Notes: generated by a model not told the origin, from the letters alone. Numbered from the stretch's first letter, positions 10,785 through 20,115 are shown. The stretch is DNA of 61,734 nucleotides from Paracoccaceae bacterium (GCA_020441385.1 JAGRMG010000080.1:1-61734), one strand, 5' to 3'. Numbers and translations: made by a program.

Positions 10785-11225
10785 CTACCAGTTCACCACG
10801 GTGAAATGCACCATCGCGCCCTTGCCGGTCTTTTTCAGATCGCGCGGATCGGCCCAGACCTTGATCGAGAACCTGGCCCTGGTGTCGTGCCTTGGATCCA
10901 CGACCCATTCGGTAATCGGGATCGTCAGCGACGGAACCCCCGAACCCGGCGGTTTGGGCACCCATTTGGCGCTGGCCCTGGGCATCGGCCCTGGCCCGGC
11001 CGGCCGCTTGTTCTTCTTGTCCAGCGCCTCCCTGAGCTTGTCGGCAAAGAACTGGACCGCGGTCTTGTCGATCGTCCTGACCTCTTTCCTGCACTTGTCG
11101 GCGATAGCCTTTTCCAGCTTGCCGCCCGAATCGACGGTCCTGACCGATTTTCCGATCTTCCTGGCCACCCGCTTGCAGGCGTATTCCATCCTGGCCCTGG
11201 CCGCCCTGGGAATCGGATCCACCAT
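10785..11225 (-). CDS. Hypothetical protein, 146 residues, basic
   Basis: I do not recognise this protein. It is convergent to nirS and starts at an ATG preceded by a good ribosome-binding site (GGAGGG, 6 bp away), which supports it as real. The N-terminal half is a charged, lysine/arginine-rich helical region with two cysteines (residues 17 and about 45). A proline-rich linker (RPAGPGPMPRASAKW) follows, and the C-terminal end looks like a beta-strand domain (SLTIPITEWVVDPRH...ARFSIKVWADP...MVHFTVVNW). There is no signal peptide or membrane segment. It is not obviously part of the nir or heme-copper gene group. Confidence 0.55.
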   Translation of the reverse strand: MVDPIPRAARARMEYACKRVARKIGKSVRTVDSGGKLEKAIADKCRKEVRTIDKTAVQFFADKLREALDKKNKRPAGPGPMPRASAKWVPKPPGSGVPSLTIPITEWVVDPRHDTRARFSIKVWADPRDLKKTGKGAMVHFTVVNW

Positions 11226-11342
11226 CGCTGCACCCTCCGTGCGAAAGATTGACCACGCCGCATTCTATCATGGCCCGCGCATCCGGCCTACGGGCCGGTG
11301 CGCCGCCCCCGCGCGGGCGGCGCGAGCCAGAGCGCGAAAGGA

Positions 11343-11369
11343 CAAGCCCCGCCGGGATGGCGGGGCTTG
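11343..11369 (-). terminator. Hairpin downstream of the heme-copper oxidoreductase operon
   Basis: A perfect 11-bp inverted repeat, CAAGCCCCGCC (11343-11353) and GGCGGGGCTTG (11359-11369), has a 5-base loop. It lies 30 bp beyond the stop of the subunit I gene. The T-tail is weak, so it may be a pause/processing hairpin or a terminator. Confidence 0.6.
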
Positions 11370-11398
11370 CGGGTGGCGGATCGGCGGTGGTGCCGGGC

Positions 11399-12928
11399 CT
11401 ATTCGGCCGGCGCGGCGACCGGGCCGGTGTCGATGATGCGCGCCCTCGAGATGTCGAGCAGGAAGATCAGCATCCCCACCGCCATGAACAGACCGAAGAT
11501 CAGGATGAAGTACCCGTAGATCATCCAGCCTTCCTGATCCCAGGCGGCAAAGCGGCGCGGCATGCCCGCGGCGCCGGCGGCCAGGAACGAATAGTTCACC
11601 CCGACGGCGCCGACCGTGAACAGCGTCACGAACCACTTGCCACTGTCGGCGCTGAGCGTGCGCCCCGTGATCACCGGGTAGTGATGGATCAGCACACCCA
11701 TCCACATCAGTGACATGGCGACCAGAACCGCCATGGTATGCCCGGCCTGCCACATGGTGCCGTGCAACTGGAACGACCAGGCCACGTTCGACGTGACGAT
11801 CGCGCTGACCCCGTCGAGGATGTAGAGCGTGAAGCCCATCAGCGCCGCCATGATCCCGGCCGAGGGGCGCAGCCCGTGCTTGAAGATCGTCATGGCGATG
11901 GTGAAGATGGTGACCGCCGCGCCGATGCCGGTGCCCCAGCTCATGATGTTGCCGTGATAGCTGAGCGCCGAGGGCAGCGCCGGGAACATGGTGAAGAAGT
12001 GGTGGAAGAACGACGTCACCGAAGTCACCAGCAGGATCCACAGCGCCAGATTGGCCATCCTGTCGCTGTAAAGCTTGCGCGTCCCGTCGGCCAGATACAG
12101 CGGCAGCGTGGCATAAAGCGCGCTGATGATCATGATCGCCATGGCTTCCATCAGGTTGTGCGCGAAGATGTAGAACACGAACTGGAACACCATCGGATCG
12201 GTGGCCCAGGCCACCCAGGCCATCGGCAGGATGCCGTAAAGCGCCAGCAGCACCGCACTGGCCACGATCAGCAGCGGCGCGCCCATGATCAGCAGCACGA
12301 AGGCGGCCATCGCCATGCCCAGCATGCCCGGATCGTTCAGCGTGCGCGGCGACAGGATCAGATCGTCCTGCGCGCGGTCGAAGAACAGCATCTTGATGAC
12401 CTGCACCGGGTAGAGAAGGATGACGGTCAGCAGGATGCCGGCGATGCCGGTGAACCCGATCACCACGGCCGTCATGCTCCATTGTCCGGTCTGCACGCCG
12501 ACGATGGGCAGCGGATACATCACCGCATAGCTGATCTTGAGCCCCATCAGTATGGCGATGGTGAACAATATGCCGCCGATGTTCATGCACCAGAAGGCCA
12601 GCGCCGGGATGATGCCGGTGATCGGCTTGCCCAGACAGCCCGCCGCGCGGTGCAGGCCGACGCCCATCATCAGCTGGAACACATAGGGAAAGGCCATGGC
12701 CGCCCCGTGCGCCGTGACCGCGGTATAGAACAGGCTGGTATCAAACCCCAGCATCTGCGTCAGCGGCAGCGAGATCCCCAGCAGGACGGCGACCGAGAAC
12801 CACATGAAGGAGGCCATGATCATGGCCGCGGGCCAGGCGTTGATCGGTTCCAGTTCCGGTTCGCCCTCAAGCTTGAACATGCGCCCGAACACCGGAACGC
12901 TGGCGACCATGGAAGATGCGAAAGACAT
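11399..12928 (-). CDS. Heme-copper oxidoreductase subunit I, probable nitric oxide reductase
   Basis: The product is a 509-residue integral membrane protein with about 12 or more transmembrane helices and heme-copper ligands. These are H74 (VTAHGAAM, low-spin heme), H257 with E261 (HNLME), H309-H310 and H397. Oxygen-reducing enzymes of the main families carry HPEVY, with the tyrosine that cross-links to histidine. Here the sequence is H-x3-E, as in nitric oxide reductases, so NO reduction is more likely than O2 reduction. M399 sits where the second helix-X histidine (low-spin heme ligand) normally is (GHTM instead of GHFH). It pairs with the CuA subunit II just upstream, which resembles the norSY (sNOR) arrangement described in ammonia oxidisers. 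NirS nearby makes the NO substrate. The heme-copper family is certain; the exact subfamily is not. Confidence 0.75.
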   Translation of the reverse strand: MSFASSMVASVPVFGRMFKLEGEPELEPINAWPAAMIMASFMWFSVAVLLGISLPLTQMLGFDTSLFYTAVTAHGAAMAFPYVFQLMMGVGLHRAAGCLGKPITGIIPALAFWCMNIGGILFTIAILMGLKISYAVMYPLPIVGVQTGQWSMTAVVIGFTGIAGILLTVILLYPVQVIKMLFFDRAQDDLILSPRTLNDPGMLGMAMAAFVLLIMGAPLLIVASAVLLALYGILPMAWVAWATDPMVFQFVFYIFAHNLMEAMAIMIISALYATLPLYLADGTRKLYSDRMANLALWILLVTSVTSFFHHFFTMFPALPSALSYHGNIMSWGTGIGAAVTIFTIAMTIFKHGLRPSAGIMAALMGFTLYILDGVSAIVTSNVAWSFQLHGTMWQAGHTMAVLVAMSLMWMGVLIHHYPVITGRTLSADSGKWFVTLFTVGAVGVNYSFLAAGAAGMPRRFAAWDQEGWMIYGYFILIFGLFMAVGMLIFLLDISRARIIDTGPVAAPAE

Positions 12929-12949
12929 GACGGTTTCCTTTCTGAGCGT

Positions 12950-13516
12950 TCAGGTGCTGGCTTCGGTCACGGTGATCTCGTCGTTCATCTCGTGATGCGC
13001 GAGGCCGCAATATTCCAGACAGCGGATCTTGTAGGTGCCGGGCTCGGTGAAGGTGTAGATCAGCGACGAAACGCCCACCCCCGGCACCAGCATCATGGTG
13101 AACAGAACCTGCCCGTCGGGGTGATAGACGGCAAAGCCGTGCATCGTGTCGAGGCTGCGGGCATTGAAGCGCACCGGCTGGCCGACCTCGAATTCCTGCC
13201 GGGACATGTCATAGCTCCAGGATTGCGCATCGACCGCGACGTCGATGGCCGGAACGCCGGATGCCGCCGCGCGGGCGGTATAGATCGCCGGAAAGAACTG
13301 GATCGACACGAGGTTGACGATCAGGAACAGCGCGATGACCAGCGCCATCCAGCCCCGGCGCAGGCCGCCGATGCGCGCATCCGAAATCTCGCTTGGCCCG
13401 GTATTCACATAGGCCTTGCGGAAGACCAGGGTCAGGAAGACCAGTAGAAACGGGATCTGGAACAGGAGCATGACGGCGAACGCGCCCCACCCTGTCCGGT
13501 AGATGAAATCGAGCAT
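12950..13516 (-). CDS. CuA-containing subunit II of the heme-copper oxidoreductase
   Basis: This small 188-residue subunit has two transmembrane helices (about residues 9-32 and 54-77) and a periplasmic cupredoxin domain. The CuA motif is intact: H126 (SLDTMHGF) and C166-x3-C170-x3-H174-x2-M177 (CLEYCGLAHHEM). It passes electrons from cytochrome c or a similar donor to subunit I. A ribosome-binding site (GGAGG) precedes the ATG. The gene is 21 bp upstream of subunit I on the same strand. Its small size and lack of a heme c domain separate it from NorC of classical cNOR. Confidence 0.85.
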   Translation of the reverse strand: MLDFIYRTGWGAFAVMLLFQIPFLLVFLTLVFRKAYVNTGPSEISDARIGGLRRGWMALVIALFLIVNLVSIQFFPAIYTARAAASGVPAIDVAVDAQSWSYDMSRQEFEVGQPVRFNARSLDTMHGFAVYHPDGQVLFTMMLVPGVGVSSLIYTFTEPGTYKIRCLEYCGLAHHEMNDEITVTEAST

Positions 13517-13903
13517 GTGTGTTCCTCCACTGTTGCGTGTTCATCAAGGCGCCCGGGACGGCCGTTCCGGCTCTTGTCGCGCCGGGCGCTCTGGTGTGTC
13601 TTCACTCTGTCGTTCGTACCGGCGTCCTTTGCGTCTGATCGGGTTTGCGTCTCTTGGTCGTGGTGCGGGCGCGCGCCTTGCAGCGGGGGTGCGGCGAAAC
13701 ACGCAGGAAGGCTCGCGGCGGAACGGGGGCACTGGTACGCGACAGGCCCACCGCGCGGCAGGGGCATCGGTCTGGCGCGACGGTGAGAACGAAACTCGGC
13801 TTTCGACCCGGTGCCTCATCCCCACCTGCCGAAATGATTTCTCTCCATTCGATATTACGGATAACATTTCCGTGAGAGCAAGAGTTTTGGTACCTTCCCG
13901 GCC
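13517..13903. other. Divergent intergenic region, heme-copper operon / copper ATPase
   Basis: This 387-bp stretch holds the promoters of two divergent gene groups. A GGAGG ribosome-binding site for subunit II lies next to its ATG. I looked for FNR/NNR-type TTGAT-N4-ATCAA sites; only a half-site (TTGAT on the minus strand near 13533) is present. The last 70 bp before the ATPase gene are relatively AT-rich (around 13835-13890). I see no open reading frame I would defend here. Confidence 0.5.
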
Positions 13904-16285
13904 ATGACCTGCCGATTGTGCGGATTGCCATTGCCCGCGCCGCCCTTCAGGGCCGGCGAAAACAGCTTTTGCTGTCCTGGATGCCGCGAGGTTTTTCAAC
14001 GATTCGGGGATGTTATCCTTGACGGGCGCGCCCGCGCCCCGGCCGGGCCGCAGCCGGGCGAACCCGAAGGCGCGGTGGCCTTCCTGCGCATCGAGGGCAT
14101 GCATTGTTCATCCTGCGAAACGCTGATCGACCGCATGGCAGAGCGAATCGGCCCTTTACACGCGGTCAGATCGAACTATGCGACCGCAACGGCGCGCGTG
14201 GTCTACGACCCCGAAAAGCTGCGCGAAGAGGACCTGCCCGCGCTGCTGAGCGGGTCGGGATACCGCGCCAGCCTGCGGTCGCAGCCGCGCCCGGCGCCCG
14301 ATACCGACCGCGCCCTGTTCCGGGTGGTGACGGCGACATCGCTGGCGGCGGTCGTCATGATGCTTTACCTCGCGTTCTTCTATCCCACGCATCTGGGGCT
14401 CGTGGATTATGCCGATCTCGAACCGGTGCGCTGGCTGGCCTTCGGCGCCGCCCCGGCGGCGATCTTCGTGCTGACCAGCGCGATGGTCGCCTATGTCGGC
14501 CTGCCGCTGTTTCGCGGCGCGCTTGTCGGCATCCGCGCCGGCGTTCTGAACATGGACAACCTGCTGTCGGTGGCGGTGCTGGCGGCCTATGCCTATTCCA
14601 CGGTGCAGGTCTTCCGGGGCAACCTGGACGAGATGTATTTCGACGTTGCCGCCGCCATCCTGACGGTGGTGACGGTCGGGCGCTATTTCGAGGCCGGCGC
14701 GCGCGCCCGGGCGGCGGGCGCGCTGGAAAGGCTGATGGATGCCTGGACACCGGTGGCGCGGGTCATGCGCGAGGGCCGGCCGACGACGGTGCCGCTGGAC
14801 CGGCTGCGCCCCGGCGAAACCCTGACGGTCGGCCCCGGCGAGGCCATCCCGATCGACGGCATCATCCAGACCGGCAATGCCGCGGTGGACATCTCGCTGC
14901 TGACCGGAGAACCCTTCCCCGTGCGCCAGGAGCCGGGCGACCTGGCCCGCGGCGGCACCATCGTCGTTGAAGGCGAGATCTCGCTGATCGCCGATCCGGC
15001 GGCGGAAAGCCAGCTTCAGACCCTGACGCGCATCCTCTGGGACGTGCAAAGTTCGACCTCGGGGGCGCGCGGCCTGGCCGACCGGGTGGCGCGCGCCTTC
15101 GTGCCCTTCGTGCTGGTGCTGGCGGCGGCGGTGTCGATCTGGTTTTTCACCTCGGGCAGCCCGCTGCGCGATGCCGTCCTGGTGGGGCTTGCCACCCTCA
15201 TCGTCTCGTGCCCCTGCACCTTCGGGCTGGCGGTGCCGCTGGCCACGGCGGCGGGCGTCTCGGCGGCGCTGGGGCGCGGCATCATCTTCACCAGCGCCGA
15301 CCTGTTCGAACGGCCGCGCGATTTCCGCACCGTGGTGTTCGACAAGACCGGCACGCTTTCGACCGGCGCCATGTCGGTCGAACGAATCGAGGCCGCACCG
15401 GGCGCCGTCGCCCGCGCGGCGGCGGTCGAGCGGCTTTCCCCCCATCCCGTCGCCCGCGCCATCGCCGGGCTGGATGCAAGCCTGTCGGCGCGGGAGATGG
15501 AGCCCCACCCCGGCCGCGGCGTCATCGCCACCGTGGGCGGAACCCGGGTCGCGGTGGGGGGCCGTGCGCTGTTTGCCGCTCTGGGCTGGGACGTGCCCGC
15601 GCCGCTGGCCGCGCGCCTTGAAGGCGGCGCGCCGGGCGCGGGCGTTGTGTCCTATGTCGGATGGGAGGGCGCGGTTCGCGGCGGGTTCCTGACCCGCGAC
15701 AGCGCCCGGGCGCAATGGCGCGACGTGGTGGCCCGCATCCGGTCGGGCGCGCGCACCGTGCTGCTGACCGGCGCCGAACATCCCGGCGGCTACGGCCCGG
15801 ACTTCGACGAGGTGCATTCGGGCGTTCCCCCCGAAGCCAAGGCCGCCATCGTGCGCCATTACCGCGGCGAGGGGCCGGTGGCCATGATCGGCGACGGATC
15901 GAACGACGCCCCCGCGCTGAGCGAGGCGGATCTGAGCATCGCCTTCGGCGCCCCGACGGCGCTGGCCGCCGAGGCCGCCGACATCGTCATCCCCGGCCAG
16001 GATCTCGCCAGGATCTTCGATGCGTTCGCCCTGGTCGCCGCCACGCGCCGGCGCATCCGCCAGAACCTGGCCTGGGCGCTGCTTTACAACGCCACCGCCA
16101 TTCCGCTGGCGCTGTCGGGTCTGCTGAACCCGCTGTTTGCCGCGCTGGCCATGTCGGCCAGCAGCGTGCTGGTCATCTGGAATTCGTCGCGCCCGCTACC
16201 GGCGGGCGAGGGCGCCGGCGCGCCCGCCCGGCCCGCGCGGGCCGGGGCGCCCCTGCCGGCGATGATGAAACCCGCCGGCGAGTGA
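13904..16285 (+). CDS. Copper-transporting P1B-type ATPase
   Basis: The 793-residue protein pumps Cu+ across the inner membrane, probably for loading of CuA/CuB sites (CopA2/FixI-like). Its order is: an N-terminal cysteine pair region (C3, C6, C23, C24, C27), then an HMA domain with GMHCSSC at residues 65-71. Next come the actuator motif TGE near 334, the metal-selective SCPC at 435-438, the phosphorylation motif DKTGT at 480-484, SPHP at 512-515 and GDGSND at 663-668. The N-terminal double-CxxC segment is common in the FixI/CcoI and CopA2 assembly group. The SafE-like gene follows 23 bp later, a ccoI/ccoH-style pairing. The divergent neighbour is the CuA-containing reductase, which would need this copper. 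Confidence 0.9.
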   Translation: MTCRLCGLPLPAPPFRAGENSFCCPGCREVFQRFGDVILDGRARAPAGPQPGEPEGAVAFLRIEGMHCSSCETLIDRMAERIGPLHAVRSNYATATARVVYDPEKLREEDLPALLSGSGYRASLRSQPRPAPDTDRALFRVVTATSLAAVVMMLYLAFFYPTHLGLVDYADLEPVRWLAFGAAPAAIFVLTSAMVAYVGLPLFRGALVGIRAGVLNMDNLLSVAVLAAYAYSTVQVFRGNLDEMYFDVAAAILTVVTVGRYFEAGARARAAGALERLMDAWTPVARVMREGRPTTVPLDRLRPGETLTVGPGEAIPIDGIIQTGNAAVDISLLTGEPFPVRQEPGDLARGGTIVVEGEISLIADPAAESQLQTLTRILWDVQSSTSGARGLADRVARAFVPFVLVLAAAVSIWFFTSGSPLRDAVLVGLATLIVSCPCTFGLAVPLATAAGVSAALGRGIIFTSADLFERPRDFRTVVFDKTGTLSTGAMSVERIEAAPGAVARAAAVERLSPHPVARAIAGLDASLSAREMEPHPGRGVIATVGGTRVAVGGRALFAALGWDVPAPLAARLEGGAPGAGVVSYVGWEGAVRGGFLTRDSARAQWRDVVARIRSGARTVLLTGAEHPGGYGPDFDEVHSGVPPEAKAAIVRHYRGEGPVAMIGDGSNDAPALSEADLSIAFGAPTALAAEAADIVIPGQDLARIFDAFALVAATRRRIRQNLAWALLYNATAIPLALSGLLNPLFAALAMSASSVLVIWNSSRPLPAGEGAGAPARPARAGAPLPAMMKPAGE

Positions 16286-16308
16286 TCCGGCCGATCCCGG
16301 GGGCCCGG

Positions 16309-17046
16309 ATGGAATTCTCGCTGCTGACCGCACTGACCATCGGCCTTCTGGGTTCGACCCATTGCCTGGGCATGTGCGGGGGCATCGTGGGCGCGCTGGA
16401 TGCCGGAACCGGCGGCGCGCCGGGCGCGCGGCGCATCGGCTATCATCTGGCCTACAATGCCGGCCGGATCGCCAGCTATGCGGCGGCCGGCGCGCTGGCG
16501 GGTCTGCTTGGCGCGCTTGCCGCCACCGCCAGTTTCGGCAACGCGCTGCCGCTGGGGCGCATGATCGCCGGGGGGCTGATGATCGCGCTCGGCCTCTATC
16601 TCGGCGGCTGGTGGCGGGCCATCGTGGTTCTCGAACGCGCGGGCGGTCATGTCTGGAAGCGGATCGAACCGCTGGGCCGGGCCTTCTTTCCGGTCCGCAC
16701 GGCCGGGCAGGCGCTGGGGCTCGGGCTGATCTGGGGCTGGCTGCCCTGCGGGCTGGTCTATTCCGCGCTGGCGCTGGCCATGGCCTCGGCCTCGCCGCTG
16801 CGCGGCGCGCAGATCATGGCCGCGTTCGGTCTGGGCACCCTGCCCGCGCTTGTTGCCATCGGCGCCTTTGCCGGTGCGCTGCGGCGCGCCGTCGCGAACC
16901 CGCTGTTGCGCCAGGCGGCCGGGCTGACGATCGTCGTCTTCGGCCTTTACGTCTGCATGACGGCGCTCGACCCGCCGGTGCATCGCGGCGGGGCCGCGCG
17001 GCACGGGCAGACGCAGGAGACGGCGCCCGCAGCGCGCCCTATCTGA
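16309..17046 (+). CDS. SafE/TauE-like membrane protein next to copper ATPase
   Basis: This 245-residue protein has six or so hydrophobic helices. It has a cysteine pair in the first helix region (STHCLGMCGGIVGAL, residues 17-31) and a second conserved run, LIWGWLPCGLVYSALALAMA. This is the 'sulfite exporter TauE/SafE / UreH-like' domain protein often found with ccoGHIS and copper ATPases, where a role in metal handling or oxidase assembly is suspected. The ATG was taken 23 bp after the ATPase stop. The gene end overlaps the convergent TRAP permease gene by 8 bp. Confidence 0.75.
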   Translation: MEFSLLTALTIGLLGSTHCLGMCGGIVGALDAGTGGAPGARRIGYHLAYNAGRIASYAAAGALAGLLGALAATASFGNALPLGRMIAGGLMIALGLYLGGWWRAIVVLERAGGHVWKRIEPLGRAFFPVRTAGQALGLGLIWGWLPCGLVYSALALAMASASPLRGAQIMAAFGLGTLPALVAIGAFAGALRRAVANPLLRQAAGLTIVVFGLYVCMTALDPPVHRGGAARHGQTQETAPAARPI

Positions 17047-18358
17047 GCAGCCCGGGCAACCAGAGCGCGACGATCGGGAAGGCGATCAGCAGTGCCATCA
17101 CCGACAGTTCCAGCAGGATGAACGGGATCGCGGCGCGATAGATCTGCGTGATCCTGATGTCGGAGGGCGCCACGCCCTTCATCACGAACAGCAGCAATCC
17201 GAACGGCGGGGTCAGAAGGCTGATTTCCATGGCGATCAGCATCATCACCATCAACCAGGTCGAATTCATGCCCAGCGAATCCGCGATCGGCAGGAAGAAC
17301 GGCAGCGTCAGCAGGATCATGCTGATCTGATCGAGGAAACAGCCCAGGAACAGAAGCAGCAGCATCATCACCGCCATGGCGGTGAACTGGTTGAACGAGA
17401 TCGAGGAAATGAGTTCGAGCACGCCGCTCGTCGCGCCGGAGATTTGCAGAACCTGCGCGAACGTCATGGACCCGGCGATGATGAACAGCAGCATCACGTT
17501 GATCTTGGCGGTTTCGCGCAGCGCCTCCTTCAGGCTGGCCCAGGTCAGCCGCCGATAGGCGGCGCTGACCGCCACCGCCGCGATGCAGCCCAGTGCCGCG
17601 GCCTCTTCCGGCGCGGCGATGCGGAAAAAGATCGAACCGACCACCACGGCGAAGATGGTGAACAGCGGCATCACGTCCACGAACAGCGGTTTCCAGCGCG
17701 CCCAGCCGGTCGGGCGCACCTCGTCGAACCGGGGCGCCAGCGACGGGTTCAGCTTGCAGCGCACCACGACGTAAAGCACGAACAGGACCAGCATCAGAAC
17801 GCCCGGAATGACCCCGGCCAGCAGCAGATCGGTGATCGAGCGTTCGGCGAGGCTGGCCAGCAGCACCGCCAGCGATGAGGGCGGGATCAGCATCGCGATG
17901 CCGCCCACCGCCATGATCGGACCCAGCGCCAGCGTCGGATGATAGCCCCGTTTCAGCATGTCGGGCAGCAGCAGGTTGCCCAGCACGGCGGTATTGGCGA
18001 TGGTCGAACCCGACAGCGACGAGAACACCGACCCGCCCGCGATCGACACGATCGAAAGCCGCCCCGGCACGCCCGAGATCAGCTTGTCGATGGCGTTGAT
18101 GGAGCGGAACGCCACCCCGGTCTGGAACAGGATCTCGCCCATCAGGATGAACAGCGCCACCGGCACCAGGCTGAACTGCGCGATCGAGAGCGCGTATTCG
18201 ATGGGAATGAGGCTCAGCCCGACCTCGCCGCGCATGAAGAACCACGCCCCGGCCAGGTTGGCGGCGAAGAAGGCGAACACCACCGGCAGGCCCAGCAGCA
18301 GCAGACCGACGGCGCCGCCCAGCAGCATTGCCAGCGCCCAGTACCATTCCATGACCAT
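17039..18358 (-). CDS. dctM: TRAP transporter large permease (DctM)
   Basis: The 439-residue membrane subunit of a tripartite ATP-independent periplasmic transporter provides the elevator-type translocation path driven by the sodium gradient. About 12 hydrophobic segments are visible, with typical family runs such as GLPVVFAFFAANLAGAWFF, SGSTIANTAVLGNLLLPDML and LLTPPFGLLLFVMKGVAP. It follows dctQ after 3 bp. As the last gene of the strand run starting at 26283, its substrate may be the aromatic acid (phenylacetate or similar) handled by the upstream genes. That is an inference. Confidence 0.9.
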   Translation of the reverse strand: MVMEWYWALAMLLGGAVGLLLLGLPVVFAFFAANLAGAWFFMRGEVGLSLIPIEYALSIAQFSLVPVALFILMGEILFQTGVAFRSINAIDKLISGVPGRLSIVSIAGGSVFSSLSGSTIANTAVLGNLLLPDMLKRGYHPTLALGPIMAVGGIAMLIPPSSLAVLLASLAERSITDLLLAGVIPGVLMLVLFVLYVVVRCKLNPSLAPRFDEVRPTGWARWKPLFVDVMPLFTIFAVVVGSIFFRIAAPEEAAALGCIAAVAVSAAYRRLTWASLKEALRETAKINVMLLFIIAGSMTFAQVLQISGATSGVLELISSISFNQFTAMAVMMLLLLFLGCFLDQISMILLTLPFFLPIADSLGMNSTWLMVMMLIAMEISLLTPPFGLLLFVMKGVAPSDIRITQIYRAAIPFILLELSVMALLIAFPIVALWLPGLLR

Positions 18359-18361
18359 CGC

Positions 18362-18883
18362 TCAGAACCCCCCCGTGGCGTGCTGGTTCTTTTCGGGGGC
18401 GCTGCCGCCGCGGAACATGCGGCAGACGAATTCCAGGGACAGCAGCGAAAAGCTCGCCACGAAGACGCTCAGCAGCCACCATTCGGGGACGTTGTAGTAT
18501 TTCATCTGCGTGGAGTTGAACATGTAGGCGAATTTCAGGTTGACGCCGCCGAACCAGAGCAGGACCAGGCAGATCGCAAGCCCGGTCACGTCCAGGATCT
18601 GATCGAGCGTCCGGGCCAGCGCCGCGGGCAGCGCCCCGATCAGCAGATCGACCCGCACATGCGCGCCGATGCGCAAGGCCCAGGGCGCCGACAGGAAGAC
18701 GCCGGCGAACATGGCGTATTCGATGATTTCCTGAACCCCCGGCAGGTTGCCGGCGCTCAGCATGCGCAACACCAGGTCAAGCGAGATGGCGACCGAGAAC
18801 AGGCCGATACTGATCCCGACGACAGTGCCCAGATGATAGTAGAAATGCCCCATGAGCGCGTCGAAGCGCCTGAACCCGTTCAT
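18362..18883 (-). CDS. dctQ: TRAP transporter small permease (DctQ)
   Basis: The product has 173 residues with four membrane segments: about 17-37, 52-72, 87-110 and 125-150. It scaffolds the large permease. The ATG (MNGFRRFD) preceded by GGGGG is preferred to a TTG four codons upstream. It lies between dctP and dctM in the usual P-Q-M order. Confidence 0.85.
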   Translation of the reverse strand: MNGFRRFDALMGHFYYHLGTVVGISIGLFSVAISLDLVLRMLSAGNLPGVQEIIEYAMFAGVFLSAPWALRIGAHVRVDLLIGALPAALARTLDQILDVTGLAICLVLLWFGGVNLKFAYMFNSTQMKYYNVPEWWLLSVFVASFSLLSLEFVCRMFRGGSAPEKNQHATGGF

Positions 18884-18951
18884 CCGAGCCCCCAATTCCT
18901 GATTGTTGCGAAAGCGGGCGGACCTGCGCCGGGCCGCCCGCGGTTGTGTTC

Positions 18952-19941
18952 TTATTCGGTGACGAAATACTCGCGCAGCTTCGGCCCGGTTTCGGGGCTG
19001 GTGGCGTTCACGCCTTCCCAGCCGGCCTCGCGCGCCGCGCTCAGCCAGGCGTCGCGGTCCGCGCCGGTGAACTCGATCACCTCGAAGCCGTCCTCGACCT
19101 GCTTGGCGGCGACCTTGCGGTTCAGTTCCGGATCGTTGGCGATCGCGTCCAGCTCCAGCTTCAGCGCCACCTCGGACATCAGCGCGCGGGCCTCCTCGGA
19201 CACGCTGTCCCAGGCGCGCTTGTTGGCGAGCATGACCAGATCGACGTCGTAAAAGCCCGGTTCGACCCGGTACCTGGTGACGGTCTCCCAGCCCGGCTGG
19301 TGGCCCAGAACCGGCCAGCCATAGCCCTTGACGGTGCCGTTTTCCATCAGCGTGAAGATGTCGGTGATGCTGGTGTCCTGCGTGGTCGCGCCGAGCTTCT
19401 TGAAGAAGTTGGTATAGATCGGCGCGGTGCGCAGGTGCAGCCCGGTCAGGTCGGGCTTGTCGATGGCATGGCCGTCGGCCAGGAACAGGTAGAAGTTGGT
19501 GCCGAAATGGTGACGCGCCAGAACCTCCAGGTTCTTGGCGTTGTGGATCTTGTTCATGTAGTCCCAGCCGCCGTTCTCGCGGATCTGGGTGGGCGTGTTT
19601 TCCAGCAGCTTCCAGGCGTCGGCTTCGGGCACCACGTTCTGAAAATAGGATCCGGTGCAGGAATTCAGGTCATAGACGCCCTGGGCCACCTTCTGAACCA
19701 CGGTCAGCTGGCTGCCGATCGCGGGCGCGCCGCCGACATAGTTGATCTGCACCACGCCCTTGCCGCGTTCGTTGACCTCGTCGATGAAGCTTTCGAAGCG
19801 TTTCGAGAAGAACGAGCCCTGCGGAAAGCAGCTTGCGGCCTGCAACAGGGCCTCCTGGGCGGCGGCCGGCCCGGTGGCAAATCCGCTGGCCAGCCCGGCA
19901 CTGGCCGCAAGCGCGGCAATGGCGGTAACGAGTCTTTTCAT
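18952..19941 (-). CDS. dctP: TRAP transporter substrate-binding protein (DctP)
   Basis: This 329-residue periplasmic binding protein captures the transporter's substrate. A signal peptide runs to about residue 28 (MKRLVTAIAALAASAGLASG, then ATGPAAAQ). The family-conserved arginine that binds carboxylates is in LTGLHLRTAPIYTNFF. The ATG is set by a strong AGGAGG Shine-Dalgarno site; an in-frame upstream extension lacks any signal-like N-terminus. A carboxylate ligand is therefore likely, and the neighbouring CoA ligase suggests an aryl-acetate or aromatic acid. Confidence 0.9.
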   Translation of the reverse strand: MKRLVTAIAALAASAGLASGFATGPAAAQEALLQAASCFPQGSFFSKRFESFIDEVNERGKGVVQINYVGGAPAIGSQLTVVQKVAQGVYDLNSCTGSYFQNVVPEADAWKLLENTPTQIRENGGWDYMNKIHNAKNLEVLARHHFGTNFYLFLADGHAIDKPDLTGLHLRTAPIYTNFFKKLGATTQDTSITDIFTLMENGTVKGYGWPVLGHQPGWETVTRYRVEPGFYDVDLVMLANKRAWDSVSEEARALMSEVALKLELDAIANDPELNRKVAAKQVEDGFEVIEFTGADRDAWLSAAREAGWEGVNATSPETGPKLREYFVTE

Positions 19942-20115
19942 TCGTGTTTTCCTCCTGTGATCGGCCGCGCCCGGGCACGGCCGGCAAGCCGCCGGAATGG
20001 CGGCGTTTTCCTTGATGTCAGGCAAGTTCACTGCCCGCGGCACCGGATTTTCCGGGCATCCCGACCGGGCGCCGGCATGGCCGGTTCCGGCGTTGCCCGG
20101 CCGGCCCCACGCCGC

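Noticed and set aside
11399-12928. Calling the subunit I gene an aa3/ba3 cytochrome c oxidase
   Set aside because: The HPEVY-type motif with its cross-linking tyrosine is absent and replaced by H-x3-E, and the helix-X second histidine is Met. An NO reductase is the better reading.
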